From the NCBI GenBank assembly GCA_963573305.1, contig OY754336.1, positions 16,280,699 through 16,344,698 on the forward strand: a stretch of 64,000 nucleotides of DNA, in the 5' to 3' direction. Position 1 is the stretch's first letter. Every line of letters begins with the position of its first letter. The notes under the pieces were generated by a model. It was given only the letters and a program-made list of their open reading frames with translations. It was not told where the DNA came from and made no database searches. The position numbers were made by a program, and so were the translations under genes. This document shows, piece by piece, positions 42,316 through 53,141 of this stretch. The DNA is from Pyrrhosoma nymphula. Its lineage: Eukaryota; Arthropoda; Insecta; Odonata; Coenagrionidae.

Positions 42316-42606
42316 ATGGGTGACAATAGCAATAAAGAGGTTTCAATAGCCAACAAGAGAATTGCTGGTTATAGTGTTCTTAGTGTTTGTTACACATTTG
42401 TGAAAAGGTTAAGTCAAGTTATGCTGGTGTACATGCTTGGTTATTTTGGCTGTAGTTCTGCTTGGCTCATAGGGCCAGTAATATTGTCAGTAATGCGTGA
42501 AGAATGGAGGAAAGAAAAAGATCTTAAAAGGAATGTTGCTAAAGCTGCAGCTATGTGCAACGAAAAAGATGTTATTCTGGCTCGTGTCGACGACCTTCCA
42601 ACGTGG
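42316..42606 (+). CDS. Esyt2: Extended synaptotagmin exon 1: N terminus and membrane hairpin
   Basis: Codes for residues 1-97. The start is the first in-frame ATG; its context AAACATGG has A at -3 and G at +4. The sequence is MGDNSNKEV, then a long hydrophobic stretch (YSVLSVCYTFVKRL, VMLVYMLGYFGCSSAWLIGP), which forms the ER hairpin typical of E-Syts. A charged linker follows (REEWRKEKDLKRN) and then DVILARVDDLPTW, the lead-in to the SMP domain. The exon ends with TGG before the donor GTACGTG, phase 0. Reading through would reach a stop 15 bases later, which supports the splice. Confidence 0.93.
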
Positions 42607-42916
42607 GTACGTGATTGTTAAATATCATAATGCTGAATCTTTTTATCGAATCAGTCGATGACATTATTTTGCACAGTAGGTGCAGGTTTTTCTGTCTTTT
42701 AAATATTTCGCGCATGGAATGAGTAGTAATGAATTCCTGTTTGTTTACGTACTTAATATTCGCAACATTGTATAATTATGGTTTTCATCGTAATTTGTGT
42801 TTGGGGAAGATTTGTTAAAACAATTTAAGTTGAGAGAATCTCTGTGAAGTTGAAAAATTCTTGTTATAATTATGAATCGTTATTCACTTTCACAACTAAT
42901 AGAATAATTCTTTCAG

Positions 42917-42958
42917 GTGTTTTTCCCAGACGTCGAACGAGCAGAGTGGATTAACAGG
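42917..42958 (+). CDS. Esyt2: Extended synaptotagmin exon 2: start of SMP domain
   Basis: A 42-base microexon coding VFFPDVERAEWINR (residues 98-111), the most conserved signature of E-Syts (W-FPD-ERAEWLN). The acceptor is TTCTTTCAG and the donor GTAAGA, phase 0 at both ends. It is too short to appear as an open frame by itself. Confidence 0.93.
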
Positions 42959-45280
42959 GTAAGATATTTTTCTCACTGTGCAAACGACTGTCATTCATAT
43001 TGATTGTCATGCTTAGTAGGTATGTATAATTTTGTGGGCAGAAGCATCTTTCTCTTTTGTATTAGGCGAAAATTATGAGTGGAATCATTGCTATTGAATT
43101 TACAGGAACTCGAATCTGATTCGCAAAATGTTCGTGTTATGTGGTGTGTATGTAAATATTGCTGCATTAATCATAATGCTTTACATTCAGTCTAATATCC
43201 ATATTTCTGTGACATTCCATCTTTATAAAAGCAATTTACATACCTTTGCGTATATGAGCTATTAAACATGAACCGGCACCACTTGATTGGTAATGATTTT
43301 AGTTATCTGAAGGGGTCATGAGCGTCGTATTTCTATTAGCACATCCAAGGGATACTATTCACATACAAAGAAATATTGGGGACCACGTTTATAGATTAAT
43401 CATCCGCTAATACTGATTCGTCTACGGCTTTTTATCCACCTTTAACACCAGTCATATAATCCATAGACTTTTTCTCATCCTTTTTGCCATAATATGTGGA
43501 GTAGTTAGAGTTCATGTCTTAATTTACATTTTCAGCTTAGGCTCTATTGAAAATCTTGAGTATTGTTAACAAGACCTTGCATGTTGTTGCCTCTGTTCAA
43601 ACAACCAAACTTTACGTAGTCGTCAACTTCAGCTGTCATAATCATACTTATACTTCAAAAATAACTCTCATGTAATTCTCTTCTCATTTGAGTGTTTCAA
43701 AAAGCCCTAATAGACCTATAGCCATACGTTTCTAGTGTACTAATTCAACTACTCACCTACAGTAGCCAATGTTTGGTTGAATAAAGGAATTTCTACTCAG
43801 GAAAACCAAGAGTGGGTATCTAGATCAGAGAGTGTAATCCAGCTGTTGGTGGTACTTTGCTGGTATCCACTGGAAACTCAGAGGCTGCACACCGGTGAGA
43901 TTTCCAGATTCATTCATTTTTAAGGTGACACGGGCGTTATTATTTTAACCCTACTCTACTTGGATAGAACTGAGGGTAGCAACAAATTGGGATTGATATG
44001 ATTTGAATCATATAGGTATATTAATTCCTTTTTCTCACAAACCATTAATGACATCAGCAAATAATAATTCACTCAGGCACTCAGTCAACACGAATTTCAA
44101 CGTTGTACTTACCCTCTTCGAATTCCTTTTTCCTATTCCATCCATCCTCCATGGCTGGTGTACCCACACCCTCTATGGCAAACTCTTTTGGTGACTTCCA
44201 GCGTTGTATGTGAATGTATGTAGTTGTAGATGTATCTAGTAGGTGCCATTCTATGAAATGTCAGCCTTGTGGGAAAGCATATTAAAATTTTATGCATTTT
44301 AACTAAAATAATTTCTTATTTACAACCTTTTTTTTTCGATTTTCCTCCACCTCATACATTTATTGATATTTTATTGTGTCATACTTATTGCATTTAATCA
44401 TGGAAATTCATTGGTGTTTTTTGAACCATTGGCTTCAATGTGTAGTTGATATACAGTGGCTTTTAATAAGTCAAATTTCTGCTGAGTACCTATCTTTTAT
44501 AGTACAGTGAAACCTGTCTTTTATGGAATTTTTAGGGCCATGATTTTTTTCCAGTTAAGACAATTTTCTAATTAATTCAGCACCACTACACTTCACTAGT
44601 GTCCACTGACATTAATTTGAAAATACCTGCAAATATGTACAGTTTTCTCCTATCGTAGCTCTGAAAAATCAGCCAGCAGCATTTTGGCAAATGAGTTCTT
44701 CAACAATAAATAAACCTCTCCCATGGTGTGAAAAACTACAGTATTGTATAACCACTTGCTGCTTGGTTATCCACTGAGGTAACTTGGATTATTTTTTCAA
44801 ATGGTGAAGGACACAGGATGTATGTATAGCTGTTTCAAAAGCCTATGTTGCTCTGCAGTAGATGATTTTGAGAGTTGGCACCAGGAACAATACAGGATGG
44901 GGGGAAATGGTTGTTTAGTGTGTAGGTTATTCTCAACAACCCTTTGTAGTAGTTGCCCACCAAGAAGTGGGTGAGTCAGTACTACCTGGCATCTGGTTTG
45001 AAGTGATGAGAGTTTTCAAGTCCACCTTCAAGAATATATTTTGCCCATCAGTTCGTATCATGTGTGTAGCACTTTTGAGGGAAATTTTGCCTTTTTTAAA
45101 GATACTATTTCATACATACCCATCACTCCATTCCCTTTCAGGGTAGGCTTTGTTGAAAAAGTTTAATTCTCGGTGAGAGGTGTGTCACTCTGCTTTAATA
45201 ATATCCTCCAAACTTCTATATCCTGTGACGTCGGGATCCCTCAAATAATATAAACGTTCTTAAAACTCATTTGGGCATTG
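42959..45280. other. Esyt2 intron 2, unassigned part
   Basis: No gene. A possible dispersed repeat starts TACAGTGAAACCTGTCTTTT at about 44503, but its other end is not identified. Confidence 0.4.
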
Positions 45281-46480
45281 CCCCTCTTTATTCCACGTCT
45301 CCTTTTTTTCCAAACTTTTTTAACAATCACCTCCCTTTATCAACGATACATAGTACGATACATACAACGATAAATACAACCTTCAAAACAAAAACAATAA
45401 GCAACCTAAAACATCAACATACAAATCAATACCATCAAAAACAAAACAACGAACGAAACCAAATACACAAAACCAAACAAAACAAATAAAAATGGAGCCC
45501 GACAAGGCACGACGTTACAATCCGTGCATAGAGATGGGCCACTGTGAAAATGACTTTTCATAAATAACCATGGTATTCTTCATTATTTACAGCGCCACTT
45601 GAAAATGACTGGTAATTTTCTAGATACTTCACCTATGTTTGAGATAATTTTTGATAAAGATAAATTCCCAGCATATGTTTTTAAGCCTAGTCCATACACA
45701 TTTCCTAATTGTTTAATTATAAATTGATGCATACACAACTCATTTTTGGAATACTTTAACCAATTATAACATTATAGGGTAATGTATGAGAATATTAGAA
45801 TATTCTTCTTGAAAATTTCTCATACGATGACAAAAGTAAGCCAGATTGCGTATTGCTGTCATATTTCTTTTTACAATTTTTTAATTATCTACTAGATTAA
45901 TGTTGTATTAGGCATGGTTTAAACATCGTTTTTCCCTTCCTATTGGTATTGGCTTTATTATTTAACCATAAGTTTGCTGTTAAATGCTTAAAACTAATAA
46001 ATACTAGAAAATTACTGTAATTTTCAAAAATTTCCGTAATTTATCACGGTAATTTACCTCTGATGAAAATTACGCTAATTTTCCCATCTCTATCCGTGCA
46101 TACCTCTTTTGCTTGAGTTACACTCGTGCATTTCTTTGTACATGCCCTCCCGTCCTTAAGACTCCTGATGTCCAGTTTCTTAAGAGTATCTTCCACCACA
46201 TTCACCCATGACTCTCTCGGCCTATGTCTTCCTCTCTCAGCATTCATTCATTTCCCAGCTTCTTTATTCAACTCTCATCCGTTCTCTCAGCATGGCCAAA
46301 CCATCAAAGCACACTCCTTTTGTACATGTCCATAACCAGAGCACTTATTCCACATTCTTTCATCACTCACTCATTCCTAACCCTATCTCTTCTGATTTTA
46401 CCGCAAACACTTCTCCGGTACCCCATGCCTACTGCATGCTATTTCATTGTTTGGTATATGTATTCACTGTTAAGTTGACG
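45281..46480 (-). pseudogene. RTE-like LINE C-terminal tail in Esyt2 intron 2, split by an hAT MITE
   Basis: Minus-strand blocks from 46480 read RDRVRNE, KECGISALVMDMYKRSVL, WFGHAERTDES, RHRPRESWVNVVEDTLKKLD, IRSLKDGRAC and QAKEVCTDR. These are the WFGHVERM and RGRPRESWMN blocks that end a common insect LINE. The stretch is then interrupted by the 564-bp MITE and resumes at 45520. Its A/C-rich look on the plus strand (45290-45490, almost free of G) corresponds to a T/G-rich 3' UTR on the minus strand. Several frameshifts are present. Confidence 0.7.
45529..46092. mobile_element. hAT-type MITE with 8-bp target duplication
   Basis: The element begins TAGAGATGGGCC and ends CCCATCTCTA. It is flanked on both sides by TCCGTGCA (45521-45528, 46093-46100), an exact 8-bp target duplication as made by hAT transposases. 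The interior has repeated AATTTTC-type strings and no coding capacity. Confidence 0.88.
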
Positions 46481-46532
46481 AGTATATTTAATTATCATCA
46501 TCATTTGCTTATATACCTATGTATTCTTCCAG

Positions 46533-46673
46533 ATTTTACGTCAGGTTTGGCCTAATGTCAACCACTATGCCAGAGACTTGCTTAAGGATACTATTGAGCC
46601 AGCAGTACGTGATAGTTTGGCAGGGTACAAGATGAATGGTTTCAAATTTGAGAGGATGATTCTTGGCAGCATT
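46533..46673 (+). CDS. Esyt2: Extended synaptotagmin exon 3: SMP domain
   Basis: Residues 112-158: ILRQVWPNVNHYARDLLKDT, IEPAVRDSLAGYKMNGFKFE, RMILGSI. It matches the first helices and strand of the SMP fold (WP-----A---L---IEP). The acceptor is TTCTTCCAG and the donor GTGAGT, phase 0. It follows a 3.57 kb intron holding a LINE and an hAT MITE. Confidence 0.93.
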
Positions 46674-46789
46674 GTGAGTGATAAATGATTCCTTAAACAA
46701 AAATGTTGTTTTTAAAAATTATTTTGTCATGAATAGGTACTATCCAATGCTTGTTTAAATTGTCTGCTGTCTATGGTATTCACTTTCAG

Positions 46790-46866
46790 CCACCTAGAGT
46801 TGGAGGTGTAAAAGTTTATGATTTGAATGTTTCAAGAAATGAGATAATAATGGATTTAGATATTTT
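46790..46866 (+). CDS. Esyt2: Extended synaptotagmin exon 4: SMP domain
   Basis: Residues 159-183 and two bases of 184: PPRVGGVKVYDLNVSRNEII, MDLDI. It is the P-RI-GVKVY-----EIIMDL strand of the SMP domain. The acceptor is CTTTCAG and the donor GTGAGT, and the split codon TT|C (Phe 184) joins it to exon 5. Confidence 0.93.
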
Positions 46867-46949
46867 GTGAGTATACTACCATATGTTGCTTGTTTCCATA
46901 AATTGAGCAGTTTTATGAATCTCTCTGATTTTTTGTCTTTGTATTTCAG

Positions 46950-47016
46950 CTATGCTGGGGACTGTGACATATCTTTCTCTATTGGTGCCATCAAAGGAGG
47001 GATTAAAGATTTTCAG
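46950..47016 (+). CDS. Esyt2: Extended synaptotagmin exon 5: SMP domain
   Basis: Last base of codon 184, then residues 185-206: YAGDCDISFSIGAIKGGIKD, FQ. It corresponds to the F-GDC-I----- ---G-K-IQ strand pair of the SMP tube. The acceptor TATTTCAG lies only 83 bases after exon 4; the donor is GTAACT. Confidence 0.92.
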
Positions 47017-47239
47017 GTAACTAAACAGTAAAAATTGTGTGTGCTGTATGAATTGCAGCTTCTAATGAAGGTCTTATTAGAAATATCTAGGCTCCCAATG
47101 ATGCTTGAAGATAATTTAATTGGCTAGTACCTGCATATCTCTACAGGGGCATAACATTTTGCCAAAAAAAACATAGTATTGTTTTCATTCGCTTGTGGAC
47201 ATCATGAAAGGAGTGTGACAGGATGATATTGCTTAGCCA

Positions 47240-48760
47240 ATTATGTATTGTCCCTCTGCCGAAGAAGAGTTGAACTAAGTCAAGTGGAGATTACATCAGT
47301 ATTAGTTTAATGTCACATGTGGCAAAATTAGGTCTTAGAATCATCAACAGAAGGTTATACAGTGTGGCAAATGGTAATCTGTTTAAAGGGCAGAAATGCA
47401 TAATACTGTATTGGGCAATAATAATGGTAATAGACAGAAATTCAGAGTATCCTTGGGGTGATTACGCTTGCTTTCTAAGAATTAAGAAGGAATTTTGTGT
47501 GATAGATTGGATGACATTAATGGGAAAACTGAAGAAATGGTTCAATTGGAGGGAGAGACTTGTTAAAAATATTTAGGGAGCTTATTAGAAACATTTAGAT
47601 AAGTCAGATGGTCAAGGTAAAAGATTAGCAGATGGCCAATTTGGAAATTTCAACCTTAAGGAAGGGAGTGAAGTTAGGGTGTTCACTATTGCCATTGCAT
47701 TTTTGTGTTTGAAGGGAATGGCTAGAGGGGCTTGGGAGGAGATGGGAACAGAAGTTGGAAGGTAGCTGATGACATCAGACTCGCTAATGTTATTATATTC
47801 CATGATGTCTTGCAAGATGTGTTGGAACAGCATTATGAATTCATATTATAAAATATATATTCAGTGGACAGAACCAAGTTGGATATTTAAGTTCACAAAT
47901 GTAAGTGTTGGCTGGCCAGCTAAGGGACTTAAATTGATGATGGAATACATTATAGGTGTTGGATGAAGATCAGTCATAAGGAGAGTAAGGCAATGTGTTT
48001 CTCAAGAAGTAGAAAGGCTATTCATAGATGGGAGGGTATAAATAGTGAAGAGCAGAACAGATCACTTATCTTGGGAGTATTTTGGATAAAAATGAGGCTA
48101 GTAGTGAAGCGTTCAAGTCTAGGATTGCATTTGTTTAGGAAGCCTTTTTGAATGTGAGGGAATTGATGAGTGGTACTCTTGGCAAATATTTAAAAATAAG
48201 TGAAAACTTTAGTATCAAGGGTAATGAAGTAAATTGCTCTCTGGCTTCACACGGGGTCAGGTCTTCCATGGTGGCCGACGTTTTGATAAGAGGCTTTCCC
48301 ATCATCTCTATGGCTAATGGATTATGATGATCATTCATTAGCACTGGAGAAGGTGGGAATGTCTCTCATTGAAACGTCAGCTGCCATGGAAGACCTGACC
48401 CAGTGTGAAGTCGGAGAGCAATTTACATCAGCCATTTGCTGAGAAAGTATCAAATACTTCATCAAGGGTAATGTTATATGGTTCAAAGACCAGGTCATCG
48501 CAAAAAAAGAATTTGTGAACTTGAGGCTTATTAGTTGTGGTTGTGAATGAGAGGGATGGTTAGCGGGGTAGTGTAGAAGGTTAATAGTATTTGAAGTAAT
48601 CGTAGGAAAGGGATGAAAATTTGTGGAGGAGATTGAGAAGTATGCAGTTACGGATGGGAGGGCATATTAGCAGGAACAGCATGTTGAGGAGGGTTATCGA
48701 TCGAGAATTGAAATTGTGGATGATATGAGAGGAGGCAGAAGGTATGAAGATCTCCCACTT
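47240..48760 (+). pseudogene. RTE-like LINE in Esyt2 intron 5, heavily decayed
   Basis: Recognisable blocks in order are ISLMSHVAKLGLRIINRRLY (normally RTISL-SH-AK--LRI-NRRL), IKKEFCVIDWMTLMGKLKKW, FNWRERLVKNI, MKISHKESKAMCFSRSR, then NVRELMSGTLGK, and after an inserted palindrome a frame-changed WRRLRSMQLRMGGHIS and GYRSRIEIVDDM with GGRRYEDL. These span the fingers to the C-terminal tail of an RTE-like reverse transcriptase. The catalytic FADD box cannot be read. The copy is older than the one at 5.9 kb. Confidence 0.7.
48226..48429. repeat. Palindrome with hammerhead-like relics
   Basis: Arms of about 78 bp share AAATTGCTCTC, TCACAC-GGGTCAGGTCTTCC and CATGG. The right arm reads CACTGGAGAAGGTGGGAATG, then TCATTGAAACGTCAGC on the plus strand. 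The left arm gives the diverged counterpart on the minus strand. It interrupts the intron 5 LINE. Confidence 0.75.
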
Positions 48761-49156
48761 TTTTAACTTTATTAGAATGAAAAGTTTTAGGATATACATA
48801 CTTATAGAAATTCGTTAAGGTCCTAATAAAGTTGGTGATTGTGGAGTAGTTCAGCATTTTTCTGATGCAATTAAAATATTTTACTATGGGAGACAATATT
48901 CAGGAGAAGCATGCAGTAATTTAGGTAAAATTTACAGATGACCCCAAAAAGGAGAGAAATTCAGGTCAGGAATATCCAAAGTGCCACTTGTTCGAAAAAG
49001 AGTTGTTAAATCATAAAGCTTTAGAGGAAGAAGCTATTTATGGAAAGTGAAGTAGTCACAGCAAGAAAATGGGATGCATTGTGAACTTAACAATATGAGC
49101 AAAGAACGATAGTGTGCAGTATCTGTGATGTGTGGTGAAAACTTTTAATTTTGCAG

Positions 49157-49423
49157 ATCCATGGTATGGTGAGGGTGGTCATGAAGCCTCTGATCCGTGA
49201 GATGCCTCTCGTTGGTGGACTTCAGATATTCTTCCTAAACAATCCCACCATTGACTTCAATCTGGTGGGAGTGGCAGACCTTCTTGATATGCCAGGATTG
49301 AGTGATATTCTTCGACGTATTATTGTGGAAACAGTGGCATCTATGATGGTTCTACCCAACAAATTACCAATCACTCTTTCAGAAAATGTACCTGCTCGGA
49401 TTCTTCGAACTCCAGAACCAGAG
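49157..49423 (+). CDS. Esyt2: Extended synaptotagmin exon 6: SMP domain end
   Basis: Residues 207-295: IHGMVRVVMKPLIREMPLVG, GLQIFFLNNPTIDFNLVGVA, DLLDMPGLSDILRRIIVETV, ASMMVLPNKLPITLSENVPA, RILRTPEPE. It holds the best-known SMP motifs (HG--RV---PL-----LVG---IFFL--P-IDFNL-G--D--D-PGLSD) and the hydrophobic tube lining. The acceptor is TTTGCAG, the donor GTATGA, phase 0. Confidence 0.95.
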
Positions 49424-50006
49424 GTATGATTATAATAATGGCTATGTAAAAAGGCATATTGTTAGTTTAGTGTGGTGAACTCTTACGTCATTTTTTCATG
49501 CAGCCATCCTAAATCCTTAGTCCTTTGTTCTTGTAGTATTTTTTTCTTTTTTATGTGGTACAATATTATGATATTTTGATGCATTGTGTTGTCCATTGCA
49601 TAGTTTTACTGCTAATCTTTTTTACATACATACTAAGGAGAGAGAAGGTAACTTGATAGGCTTTTGCCTGATTATTAAGTAAATGAAAAAATGTATTTTT
49701 TTTGTTTAAGTGTTAATATTCTGCATGGTTTATTGTTATCTTGTCAATTTTTGCCAGGGACATGCAAAACTTATGAAGTGATTCATAGTAGAAATTTTGG
49801 TAATTTTTAAATGCTAATTTTAAATTATGCCTCTTCATTATTTTTAATCTTTTGCCGTTTTAATTATGGTTGTAAGCAGGCCAAATTGTATTTTTGGATT
49901 TAATGAATTAAAAATCTATCTATTCCTCAAAATTCTGGGAAAGTTTTCTTTGGGCAAGGTTTGAGCAATTTTGAGAATGGATTTATTAAACATTTCAATA
50001 TATTAT

Positions 50007-50049
50007 TGATGAGTTCTTCTCGGGTGGGAAACCCGAGAAGAACTCATCA
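50007..50049. repeat. Perfect 19-bp hairpin
   Basis: TGATGAGTTCTTCTCGGGT and its exact complement flank the loop GGGAA. The string ACATTTCAATAT occurs on both sides (about 49990 and 50086), which may be a target duplication of a ~95-base insertion. Confidence 0.85.
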
Positions 50050-50110
50050 TTATCATTCACTGGGAAAGCCAGAAATCATACATTTCAATATGTTTCTTTC
50101 TTGTACATAT

Positions 50111-50497
50111 TAGATTGTTAGATTGTTATTGGGGGGGCCTTCGTCAGGAGCCCGGGCACTTAGATCTGTCTTGGTCCATTGTGCCAACCCCTTGCCTGTC
50201 TGCCACTTGCAGACAGGGGACAAGAACACCACGGTAGAGGTATAGAGGATTGACCTCCTCCGCCTCGCCCCAGTACCAGGGATGGAGGGTGTACTCCCTC
50301 TAACTCTCCCGGTCTGTGTATATCTCCCACCGGCACCATCTCCCGGTGGTCTGGAGGGAGTAGTATCCTCTCCATCCACGCCTGGTGCAGGTATGGAGGA
50401 GGGTCACCCATCCAACCTCTGTCCGGGCCCAACGTTGCTTAACTTCGGTACTCTGATGGGAACCGGTGTTTCAACATGGCTAGGCCCTTGCCCTTCC
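50111..50497 (-). mobile_element. 5S rRNA-derived SINE with 13-bp target duplication
   Basis: TTCTTGTACATAT flanks both ends (50098-50110, 50498-50510). On the minus strand the head reads GTTGAAACACCGGTTCCCAT, ACCGAAGTTAAGCAACGTTG and TTGGATGGGTGACC, clearly 5S rRNA with few changes and with a deletion in the middle. A 300-base GC-rich body follows that is not 5S. 5S-headed SINEs (SINE3 type) are known in animals. A LINE must have mobilised it; the partner is not identified. Confidence 0.88.
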
Positions 50498-50510
50498 TTC
50501 TTGTACATAT

Positions 50511-51455
50511 ACTTAGGTTTGTATGCGTATAATAAGCTGTTGATGATCTTAAGAAAAAGGGTGAAAATAGTGTTCTTACAATGAACTAAAATCTTTTGCT
50601 TGCTGAAAGGCAATAGGTTGAGTTATTAGAACTTATCAAGTGTGTTCTGTTGATGCTTATTTTTAAATAGTAAATGTATTTAACCGTGTAAAAATTATGG
50701 GTTTGTCTAGAAAGATAAGAATGGTTGGTAGGGCTATGCTGTAGGATATTAAATTTTCTCTGAATGAATTTGCGATCACATGTGGAGTTAGTCATTACAT
50801 GTACAGTAAAAACTTGTATTTAAGTATTTGTAGGAACCAAAAAAGAGGCAGTATGTAAAATCAAACTGTGTAAAATCAAAGGTTTATAAAAATGCATGAT
50901 TTATTAACATTTTTCAGGTTTATTCATTTTATTTGAAATCAAGCCATGAGTCATATAAATTTGTTCAGATGAGCGCATTTGATTCGAATTATTGTATTTG
51001 AAGGCATATAAGACGCACCTTTTTCTGCAAAGTAATTGCTTAAAAATCACCTTGAGGTCTAAAATGCAAAGGCGACTCCACTTGCAGGCTAAAGTCACCC
51101 ATTACGCTCTCTACTGAGAACAAATTTTATCCCAGATGGTCTGTACTACCCAGCCCTTTCCTAAGTACATATTATTATTCATTACCTGTACTATTGTTAC
51201 AAGCAGAAGTAGGGTCAATATATACCATATTTGTCCAAATATAGCCCCCCAATGAATAATAGACTCCCCTTCCCTTCCAACTTTTCATCTCTATTTTTGG
51301 AAAAGGATTCCTAATGGTAGCACATCCGATAATTATTGCCTGATATGCTACTGAAGCCAGCAGAATGGTGGCAAGAGCTTGTGTTTTATTAAAATACAAT
51401 CAGTGCTACCCAAAGCAAGAATGCAAAATTACATCGAATGCTGCATTTCTAGACT
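50511..51455. other. Esyt2 intron 6, unassigned with weak repeats
   Basis: GGCATATAAGACGCACCTTT at about 51003 and CATATTTGTCCAAATATAG at about 51227 look like common invertebrate MITE pieces. Ends could not be defined. Confidence 0.3.
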
Positions 51456-52015
51456 TTAGGTAGTTTGAGCGAAAAATCACTTCACCTAGAATTTGATTAA
51501 TTTGGCCTCATTTTTAAGAAAAACTCTCATCTTTCCAATTATATCAAAATATCAACTACTTACTGAACTACTTTTCAAGCAATTTGCCTAAAAATATAAG
51601 CTGTTCTTACACAGGATAGATTATGGCTGTCCGATCCAGAGGGAGAATATTGAAAAAATTTGGAACTTCTAGCACGTAGATTTCGTCAAAAAATTAATGG
51701 TGTGTGGATTGCATGTTTTCTCAAAAATTTATAAAAATTAATCTGTTACTCACCGCAGTAATTTTTACAGAATCGCAAAACTAACTGCTGTTTTGAAGGG
51801 TTTTCAGGCGCGCGGTGGGAAAAAATGAGTCAAGTTAGAGACTTATGTAGCTTTATTTATTTGATTACTGAGAATTTTGGTCATATATAACAATATCTTT
51901 GCACCATTAATATTACAATATTTATTTAATACTTCTTACAGACGCTGAAATAAAAAAATAAAATTTGAATTATGGTCTCCATTATGACTAGGGAACTATC
52001 TCGCTCAAACCACCA
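51456..52015. mobile_element. Short copy of the GGTAGTTTGAGCGA element
   Basis: The left end TAGGTAGTTTGAGCGA and the right end CTCGCTCAAACCACC are inverted. The interior follows the 14.97 kb element in order but goes directly from the CGCAAAA site to GGGTTTTCAGGCG, with no repeat R. It shows the ancestral, uninterrupted form. Confidence 0.75.
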
Positions 52016-52970
52016 TAAACCATTTTATGCAGTGTTTGTTGCGAGGGGAATTTAGTGGTTTTTTTCTGGGTATTGATGGAATTGGGAATAGAGCGTCACA
52101 ATTTCTTATTGCAGTGAAGTGGCAATTACCTGACGCTCGTTCAACCCACCGTTGAATTATCTGATGATCAGTCCCTCAACAACCCCCTCCCCTTCTCTTC
52201 CTTTTCGTTCCTTACCTCCCTCCCCACCTACTACCACATTTGTTCGCACTCGTAGCCAGCGGCCATGTTCAAGACTAAAAATGCCACATTTTTCCCTCAT
52301 AAAAGGTTTTCTTGCCGCAGGCTTTTCCATTATGGACATGACAGTGCTGCATTATAGTGTGTCCCCTGAATCACTGGTTGCGCAATTCAGGAAAGTGAGC
52401 TTATATTGCTTCCGTGGCCATTTTATATTTCCAAAGTTTCCTTCAGGAAAATAATAGACTCAAAAAGTCTTATTCTTCAGTAAAGAGGAAGCAGGTCGTG
52501 TTAGATATTTCCGGGAAGTTGAGGATAGTTGAAAGGATATCCAAGGAAGACTTTAGATACCGTTTTAATTTCCCCTTTGCCTGTTGGGCAAGCTTTGCAC
52601 CCAAATTCGAACAGGTAGGCATTCGCCAAAAATTAACGAAAAAAATTAACTGAAGTTAGTTTTGTATCAGTTAATGTATAAGTTTAACGATTAAGAGTTA
52701 ACTCTACCAAAAAGTAATGGTTAAGTTAAATAGTTAACTACATTTTTAACGATTAATTTTAATCGTTAATTTTTTTAAATCGTTAATCCCAACTTTGGTG
52801 TTCATGCTCATAGCCTTCCCTGGATTGATTGATATTCGAGTACTTAGGTATTTGTATATTTCTATCAAATTATGTTTTAAATGATATTTGATGGATGACC
52901 TTTTGACTTGTAATGTATCAGGTAATGCTGTCATTTCCTTATTAATGGAGTGGAATTTTCTTTATTTTAG
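52016..52970. other. Esyt2 intron 6, 3' part, unassigned
   Basis: No gene. An AT-only inverted repeat AACGATTAATTTTAATCGTT lies at about 52748. Both-strand frames at 52152-52454 are low-complexity. Confidence 0.4.
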
Positions 52971-53141
52971 GGTGTCCTCCGAGTGCATGTAGTTGAAGCC
53001 AAGGATTTGATGAAAAAAGACATTGGAATGTTGGGCAAGGGGAAATCAGATCCATATGCAATCATCTCAGTTGGTGCTCAAGAGTTTCGAACTCATACCA
53101 TTAACAACACTGTGGCACCAAAGTGGGATTATTGGTGTGAG
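52971..53141 (+). CDS. Esyt2: Extended synaptotagmin exon 7: first half of C2A
   Basis: Residues 296-352: GVLRVHVVEAKDLMKKDIGM, LGKGKSDPYAIISVGAQEFR, THTINNTVAPKWDYWCE. This is the start of a type II C2 domain: GVLR-----A-DL, the first calcium loop with Asp in KKDIG and GKSDPY, and the P-W strand. The acceptor is TTATTTTAG and the donor GTTAGT, phase 0. Confidence 0.95.

Noticed and set aside
50398..50495. 5S rRNA gene
   Set aside because: The middle of 5S is deleted, a non-5S body follows, and an exact target duplication surrounds the whole unit, so it is a SINE.
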